DNA of 64,000 nt from Cervus elaphus (Eukaryota > Chordata > Mammalia > Artiodactyla > Cervidae): NCBI RefSeq assembly GCF_910594005.1, contig NC_057847.1, forward strand, positions 53,892,001 to 53,956,000, written 5' to 3'. Below, piece by piece: positions 57,595 through 64,000 of the stretch; position 1 is the stretch's first letter, and every line of letters begins with the position of its first letter. The position numbers and the translations under genes are program-made. A model generated the notes under the pieces. That model was not told the origin of the DNA, made no database searches, and saw nothing but the letters and a program-made list of their open reading frames with translations.

Positions 57595-57985
57595 AAAAAC
57601 AACTATGTGGCATAAACAGTGGATTAATGCATGGATAACCAAGTTGTTAGAAGCAGGAGTAGCCAATTCATTACTGTCTAAAAATTATCAATCAGATGTA
57701 CTATACTTTACATATATTATAGGTGAGATGATTTAAAACACAATAAGTCAGTGAACAGAAGATTCTTTTTAGGGTCACCGAGTGCTTTTCTCAGTTTACA
57801 TAGATTTAGCCAAATATCATACCCCCAAAACCAGGATCGGAGGCAATTAAGCAAAGCAAAACTACTTGGAAAAATTGTTGGGAATTCTGGTTGCCCAGTT
57901 ACCTCATAGACTTCTCATTCTGTCAGATAACCAGGTAAACTTTCACATCTCCAATGCATTTTCCCTACCTTGATAGAAGTACAAA
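57595..57985. other. AT-rich unique stretch
   Basis: Nothing recognised besides the hairpin at its left edge. Confidence 0.45.
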
Positions 57986-57989
57986 CACT

Positions 57990-58170
57990 TTGTACTTAGA
58001 CCTGGCTTTGAGGTCATCACTTGTTAGCTGTTGGTTCTTGGACAAATTACTTAACTTTTCAGGGATTATTTGTCTGAAACAATAACAATGTTTGACTCAC
58101 TAGATTCTTAACAATGACTAAATTAGATAGTACCTCAAAAATAGCCATCATGGTGTATGGCACAGGAAGC
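57990..58170 (+). mobile_element. MIR SINE
   Basis: gacctggctttgaggtcatc, tgttagctgttggttcttgg, acaaattacttaacttttca and a ggtgtatggcacaggaagca end are in sense MIR order. Confidence 0.7.
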
Positions 58171-58261
58171 ATCAATGAGTGGAGGCAGTCACAATGGTAG
58201 TAATAAGAGTGATAATGGCTCTTACTTTTTTACTATTGTGACATGTTGTTTTGAAATCAAC

Positions 58262-58472
58262 ACATGTTTTGGAGTGAGAGTTGAGTTTGAAGCCAGGCTC
58301 GGTATTTGATGGCTGAATGACAAGATAGTTCCTCTGGTTTCATTTTTCCTTCTCTAAAATGAAGAACATAAAATTCTTATTAGTCTTACAAAATTAAATA
58401 AGATAATATAGGTTAGCACTACTCCGTGCCTGGCACAATGACAGTAATCATAAATAAATGTTAGTTCCCAGT
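58262..58472 (+). mobile_element. MIR SINE
   Basis: ttttggagtgagagttgagt, ggtttcatttttccttctct, aaaatgaagaacataaaatt, gtgcctggcacaatgacagt and aataaatgttagttccc are in sense MIR order. Second MIR in the same orientation within 100 bases. Confidence 0.78.
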
Positions 58473-58487
58473 ACTTCTTGTTCCCAC

Positions 58488-58600
58488 AACTCCCTTCATT
58501 CCTTTATTCATTCATTCACAAGCATAACTGAACCCTTGGAATACAAAAGAAATAAGACTGCTCATCCTGGTTTCAAGAAGAAGGTAAGAGGGCAGAGAAA
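58488..58600 (-). mobile_element. L2 3' end fragment, antisense
   Basis: ttcattcctttattcattca, a decayed ctgaacccttgg and tactgctcatcctggtttca resemble the antisense L2 end. Weak. Confidence 0.4.
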
Positions 58601-58709
58601 GGGATTACAGGATGTGCTGGCACATAATTTAACGTGTAAACCAGTGCTTAGGAGCACAAAAGAGAAAAGCATAAAGCTTTCTTTAAAAGTCTTAAAAGGA
58701 TATTAAAAA

Positions 58710-58910
58710 TTAGGTCACTTATCCACTAGAATGGCTACTACCAAACAACACCACCAACAGAAAATAACAAGTGGTTGGCAAGGATATGGAGAAACTGGAA
58801 CCATTATGCATTGCTTATGAGAATATAAAATAACATAGCTGCTGTGGAAAATAGCTTGATGGTTCCTCACAAAGTGAGACATAGAATTGAGACCCAGTCA
58901 TGTCACTCCT
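58710..58910 (+). mobile_element. Old L1 3' end, left part (split by SINE)
   Basis: ccactagaatggctactacc, ttggcaaggatatggagaaa and tggaaccattatgcattgct are L1M ORF2 C-terminal sequence. Continues at 59058 after the SINE. Confidence 0.82.
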
Positions 58911-59045
58911 CGGAGAAGGCAATGGCAGCCCACTCCAGTGTTCTTGCCTGGAGAATCCCAGGGACGGTGGAGCCTGGTGGGCTGCCATCGATGGGGTCGC
59001 ACAGAGTCGGACATGACTGAAGCGACTTAGCAGCAGCAGCATCAG
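58911..59045 (+). mobile_element. Bov-A SINE with (AGC)n tail
   Basis: Sense copy beginning at ggagaaggcaatggcagccc without the tRNA head and ending gcgacttagcagcagcagca. The 12-base target duplication catgtcactcct is perfect at 58899-58910 and 59046-59057. Low divergence; a young insertion into an old L1. Confidence 0.96.
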
Positions 59046-59057
59046 CATGTCACTCCT

Positions 59058-59604
59058 AGGTATGTCCCCCAAAGAGCTGAAAATAGGTCTTCAAACAAAA
59101 ACTCATACATAAATATTCATAGCAACAATAATCACAGTCACCAAAAGGTGGAAACCACCCAAGTGCCCATCAATAGATGAATAAATAAGTCAAAGGCAGT
59201 CCATCCATACAATGGAACAATATTCTGCTACAGTAAGGAATGAAGTGTTGATACATACATTCTACAACATGGGTGAACTACGAAAACTTTGTTTTGTGAA
59301 AAAAGCCAGTGTCAAAGATCATATATGACGTGAGTTCATTTATCTAAAATGTCCAGAATAGGCAAATCAATCCAAGGAGACAGAAAACTGATTAGGGCTG
59401 AAGGAGATGAGGAGCAGGAGTGGAAAGGGATAACAGGAAAAGGGTACAAGGGTTCTCTTTGTGGTGATGAAAATATTGTATAGTTGACTGTGGTGATGGA
59501 TGTACATCTCTGAGCATATACTAAAAGCCATTGAATTGTGGCCTTTAAATGGGTCAGTTAAATGATATGTGAATTATATCTCAATAAGGCTCCTTTAAAA
59601 AGAG
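59058..59604 (+). mobile_element. Old L1 3' end, right part
   Basis: It resumes with ccccaaagagctgaaaatag, gcccatcaatagatgaataa and atggaacaatattctgctac, then the 3'UTR (gattagggctgaaggagatg, tggtgatggatgtacatctc) and terminal gaattatatctcaataaggc. Confidence 0.87.
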
Positions 59605-59999
59605 ACAGGCTAAAAATTAAAATGTTAAAACACACATGCACTGTCCTAGGAATTTGGACAGGCTCTGCCAGATCCAGTATGAAGAGTGTCAGTGACCATT
59701 CCAATGCTGGAACTGATTGCAAAAAAAAAGAAAACCATAAGCAAATTAAGAGCATGCCCAGCAGAGAAGGTAAGAATGGAACAATACATCCAAAGCCCAG
59801 GGCTGTGAACAGTGCTGGCATGCTGGCATGTTCTGAGGCATTGAGATGCTGATAGGGAGCTGGGACATGGGGAGGCGGCAGGAGAATAACACTACATGAT
59901 TGAGAAGAGTCGACCCAGAATATAGTAATGGCCTGGGAAGTAGGCTTCAGAGAGATTTCATCACTCACCTGGTATACGTAGAGGTAAGTCTGTGATCTC
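59605..59999. other. Unique stretch
   Basis: Frames are open on both strands (96 codons + at 59562-59852, 136 codons - at 59558-59968), overlapping an L1 end. No recognised domain, so chance is the best reading. Confidence 0.45.
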
Positions 60000-60125
60000 T
60001 CTTAAGCATCCATTTCCTGTAAAATGGGAATAAACACCATGCCCCCCTCACAAGATACTTTGAGGGTGTAATGGAGATAGATAAAGCATATAGTCAAAGC
60101 CTGCAGTCAATAAGTGTTCATGCCC
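60000..60125 (+). mobile_element. MIR 3' half
   Basis: taagcatccatttcctgtaa, aatgggaataaacaccatgc, gagggtgtaatggagataga and cagtcaataagtgttcatgc are in sense MIR order. Confidence 0.65.
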
Positions 60126-63100
60126 CGAGCCTGTGGGAAGCCAAAAGAGTTCAGAGTAAGAAATTTCCAGTTATCAACAAAATGTTACAGCTGGTGATAA
60201 AGGTTTCAAGCTTTTTGAACTTTTGAGTAATTTATACACATTACTGCTAATTTAACTTCCACCGATCCATCAAGGAATACACATTTCTTTAAAAAAAAAA
60301 AGTCTGTAGAAGATTATGGTAAATGTCTCCTAGACTAATGATACTGATCTGGCCTCAGTAGCTCAAGCTTAGCCATAAAAATAATAAGTTCCTGTTAATG
60401 GCAATATTCTAATTAAACATCCCAAACTTTATTCCAGGTATACACAATCCAATATTGGCAGAGCTAATTCAACCAAGAACATGCTAGCCAGTAAATAATA
60501 AATTCTCAGAAGCCAAAATTTCCATTTACACCTGTAAATAGAAAATTCAATTTAAGGCAAATTGTTAAATAATAAGACTAGTGGGCAATGAACCATACTA
60601 AGCACATCATATGAAATGGATCAGTCATGCAGCATGGTGACCAGGAAAGAAATCCGTGACATGTTCTGTAGCTAAATGCTGTGTGTTTACACATGCACAC
60701 ACACGCACGCAGGCGCATACAACCAGCTGCTACCACAGGGACGCAGCACACATGTGAAACAGGGAGAAATTCTGAATGAGTAGCTGGTTACATTCCTCTG
60801 TGTTTAAAATCTTTTGGTCACTTTCCATGGGATCATCTAACCATGAAGAATGCTATTTTATACAATGCTTGGCAGAGCACTTATTAGGAAGGGGATCCTG
60901 TAAATGGCTTTGCTGAAGCTAAAATCCATTAAGACACAGACTCAGGCATGTTCTTTATTGAGACCACCTTAAGTTCAAAAGTCACTGTCCACAAATTTAA
61001 AATCAGTGACATACTTACACAAAATACCAATTCTTACATAATTCCTCTAATTGTGAGGCACTCAAGATTAAAATAACACAGATCATTTTTTTCTACCTTA
61101 ATCTGGACAACAGGACATGGCATAAGCTTCAGAGATTTTGGAGATCACTCAACATGCTAGATGCAGGATGTTATCTCACAGATTGTCTGGAGAGCAAGGA
61201 ACTTGGAAGAGAAAAGTTTGAAAGAAAATAGGTTTGATTTTTAAATATTTTTCAGCTCTTTTATTTTAATAAGCCATTGTGCATTCCAAGCTTGGAAACA
61301 ATTTAAAAGCAACAATCATATAGATCATCTTTCACCATAGTCACCAAGATGTCAGCATCTGAGTGTAGCCTGTTTTAACAAGAGAGCAAAATCCTCAATG
61401 CCAGCTTAGCGCTTTGCTTTCTGAGTTCCCAGAGTCTGAAGAGTATGCAGAGCAAAAAGCTACACAAACCTTGGAAGCAAATTATTTTTATTTCTTCATA
61501 TATATTTGTGAAGTACCTGTTTGCCTGGTGCTGAGAGATTTCATGGGAAGTGGGAATTTTAGGACTAAAACCAGAGAATATCAGGGGGGCAAGATGGTTA
61601 CCTTATGTGTTTACCAACAAAAGACTAAAATCGATGTATAATCTCTACACACACATCAAATCAACACACATATGTTGAAATAATTTTAAAATAGTGGCAT
61701 CCAAAAATTAAAATGTAAAATGTTCAGCCAAACTATATACCATATACTAATTAATCATTAATTCTCCTCAGCACCCTCTAGTTATTACCACTTCTTTTCC
61801 CTCCAATCAAATCTTAAATGACATTTTCCAAGAGTATTTTCCAATCAGAAGGTCCCACAGTCAACCAAAAAAACTTGCCCCAAATTCATTGGTCCTTAGG
61901 CATTTGGAAAGGTTTGGGAAAAAGTTTTAATGTAAAATCATTTCTACACTGATTCAGAGTACTGATTCAATGTTTTGAATAGTTCAAGTGAAATTTATGC
62001 CTGAAATATTGATATAATTAAGGAAATAAAAATATTATCTGGAAGATGGCTTTAACTCAACCAAAATAAAACATCAGATCCTTTTCTTTATTACATCATT
62101 TGAGCTTAGCATTTCGTTCTTGCTAAGAAATCTGTTAATGAAACTAATATGGCAAAAGAAAGTGTTAATATTTGCCCACCTTAATCACTCTCCACTTTCA
62201 TCTTCACATCTTTAAAAAAGATTAAAATGAAGATTAGCAAAAGAACAGTTGTTTCTTTTTAAATGCATTGTAAAGTTTGCTTTCTCAGTTGCTTTCTTCC
62301 AAATTTCCAGTGCTCTCTGCTGAAAATATTTCACTATTGAATATTTCATGTAATTCATTAAGAAGTCATGATAATACAGGATTACTTCATCCAAGGATCC
62401 TCCAGCATATGGAAAATACTGCAAACTACCAAATAAGTCCACCAAGTGAAACATAAAGAAAAAATGAGTTTAAGAGACAGCTGGACATGTTTATGTAGGC
62501 AAAAGGGGTTAGAAGATATGCTGACAACACGAAGAGGTGTGTTGCAATAAACTTGAAGGAGACAGGCCATTGGGCAAACCAGCCCTTTTCTATCCAGGAA
62601 TTCCTTATGCTCTCATTAGCGTCTCACATCCGGACAGCTGCGTTATTCAAATTTGGCTCTAAACTTGAGTCAATGAAACAGTTTCATGTCTTGATTTCAT
62701 TCTTTCTTTACATATTAAATACACAAACACACACACATACGTTTCAACTTTGATTCAAGGAAGCATTTCATTTAACATCCAGACATGAGATTTTTGTGAC
62801 TCATGGCCAAGGAGAGGGAAGGGCTTTGTGAACAAGCTTGTTCTGATCATGTCCACCTCTGTCTGATATGAGTACATGTTCATGGCACCTCACTTTCATT
62901 AATACAACATTCTAAACAGTTCTCTGAATGGCCACCTTTAGTACTGAGTTAGGTCCAAGCTTTTATAACAGAGTTTCTTGGGAAGAAAAAATGTTTTAAG
63001 GGTTAGGGGAAAAGGGCAGTTTCTCTTCATTCCTTTATCTTTCCTCATCTTTTAAAATATGTGGTTAGGAAAGATTTTGTACAGGATTGGTTAGAAGCCA

Positions 63101-63230
63101 AGAGTTTTCTCTGACCCTTTTAGTCATTGCCATTTCACATTTCTTGCCTCAGGAACTGGTGGGGTTTTTAATGCATTCACATTTTAATGTATACGACGTG
63201 AGCATAACTTGCATCTGAATATAAATACCA
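60126..63230. other. Repeat-poor unique sequence
   Basis: About 3.1 kb with no recognised repeat beyond short (AC)n runs near 60695 and 62722-62738. 60.3-60.6 kb is rich in TAAT/AATTA cores and may be conserved noncoding DNA. A minus-strand 80-codon frame at 62212-62454 has a protein-like composition but no splice signals and no family I know. Confidence 0.45.
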
Positions 63231-63231
63231 A

Positions 63232-63440
63232 ACACCTGGATTAACGCTTTGCAATTAACAAGCACTTGGATCCTCACTGTCTTGTTTGCTCTAAATCATT
63301 ATCCTATTAGCTTGGTGCTATTATCTGATATTTACAGATGTATTGACAAACTAAGGCCCAAAGAAGTTAAAGTTAAAGAAGTTAAACCCAAAATCACTTG
63401 CCCAAGTTGGTAGGTAGTTGAGTTAGAAGTAAAAGAATGA
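63232..63440 (-). mobile_element. MIR SINE, antisense
   Basis: aacgctttgcaattaacaag, atttacagatgtattgacaa, aaatcacttgcccaagttgg and taggtagttgagttagaagt are in antisense MIR order. A small internal duplication of aaagaagttaaa lies at about 63361-63387. Confidence 0.7.
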
Positions 63441-63948
63441 ACTTAAATTCAAATAGAAAATAGAGCTCAACTTTAATGAGATTTAAAAAAAAAAGTTGAG
63501 CAAAAACATAAGCAAATGATGAGCTCATGTCTGTTTGGGTCCATTTCTCAAGACCTAATCCATTACCTGGTAACAGTATATGTATGTGTGCTATTTAGTT
63601 ATCTTAAGAGTAAAGATGCTTAAGGAAACAAATTCATATCTTCACTAATTAAAGATTTCTTTATAGTTTTGTTACCCTTTTTCTCTTTTAGGTAAAAAAA
63701 AAATGTACAACCACTAAAATCAATACATCAATCAAAATACTGATGCTATCTGTTTGTACTCTTTTAACTTTGAGCATCATAGTTTTCAAAGCAAAAACCC
63801 AAAGCCTTACCTATATTCTAGCAAACTGACAATTACTGAAAATAATATCCCTCTAAGAAAAGCCAAATCCACATTCAAAAGCTATTAACTGTTGTTGTTG
63901 CAAACAGAAGTCTTAATCAATATTTGAAAACGACAGGTAGTACATGGG
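63441..63948. other. AT-rich unique stretch
   Basis: No gene or repeat recognised; A-runs near 63485 and 63695. Confidence 0.45.
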
Positions 63949-64000
63949 TGCATGATCAGCCGTGTCCGACTCTTTGCGGCCCCATGGACTGTAGCCCACC
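63949..64000 (-). mobile_element. Bov-tA SINE, antisense, cut by window end
   Basis: tgatcagccgtgtccgactc followed by tttgcggccccatggactgt is the tail side of an antisense Bov-tA. The rest lies beyond the window. Confidence 0.9.

Noticed and set aside
62212..62454. 80-codon minus-strand frame with protein-like composition
   Set aside because: No acceptor AG at its start, no recognised family. Would need cross-species frame conservation to be believed.

Overview
This window reads as ruminant nuclear DNA, from an intron or an intergenic region. The diagnosis rests on its repeats. It holds about twenty tRNA-headed Bov-tA/Bov-A SINE copies, several CHR-type SINEs, BovB (RTE) LINE pieces ending in the CTGAA repeat, and ruminant L1 (L1-BT) 3' ends, over a background of ancient mammalian MIR, L2, L1M and DNA-transposon relics. 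BovB plus Bov-tA points to Ruminantia, most likely a bovid. I cannot tell cattle, sheep, goat, buffalo or deer apart from this window.

Layout. 1-10.3 kb is AT-rich sequence with scattered SINEs, L2 and MIR pieces and a MER2-like DNA transposon. 10.3-15.7 kb has almost no repeats and its 12.6-14.7 kb part looks like conserved noncoding DNA. 15.7-20.7 kb is AT-rich with two SINEs. 20.7-31.4 kb is one large composite. An old, nearly full-length L1 (5'UTR, ORF1 relic, ORF2 relic, 3'UTR) landed inside a MIR, and was then hit by two younger L1-BT 3' fragments, a CHR SINE, a 1.9 kb BovB with recognisable reverse-transcriptase motifs, and an antisense BovB 3' end. 31.4-32.5 kb has an LTR fragment and another BovB 3' end. 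They lie just upstream of a well-formed splice acceptor followed by a 63-codon open segment (32.58-32.78 kb), the only candidate host exon I can argue for. 32.8-39.7 kb has few repeats, with a conserved-looking core at 35.5-36.6 kb. 39.7-54.3 kb is SINE-rich. 54.3-64 kb is mostly unique sequence with MIRs and one SINE-split L1 3' end, and a Bov-tA SINE is cut by the window end.

I see no intact protein-coding gene, no functional tRNA, rRNA or snRNA gene, and no CRISPR array. The longer open frames are retroelement translations or look like chance frames. No new multi-gene system is present. The points of most interest are the nested L1/BovB composite with readable target-site duplications, one target sequence present three times, the candidate exon beside a BovB, a perfect 16-bp-stem hairpin at 57.56 kb, and several repeat-free, motif-dense blocks that may be enhancers. 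All repeat names are assigned by eye from remembered consensus features, and boundaries are approximate unless a target-site duplication is quoted.
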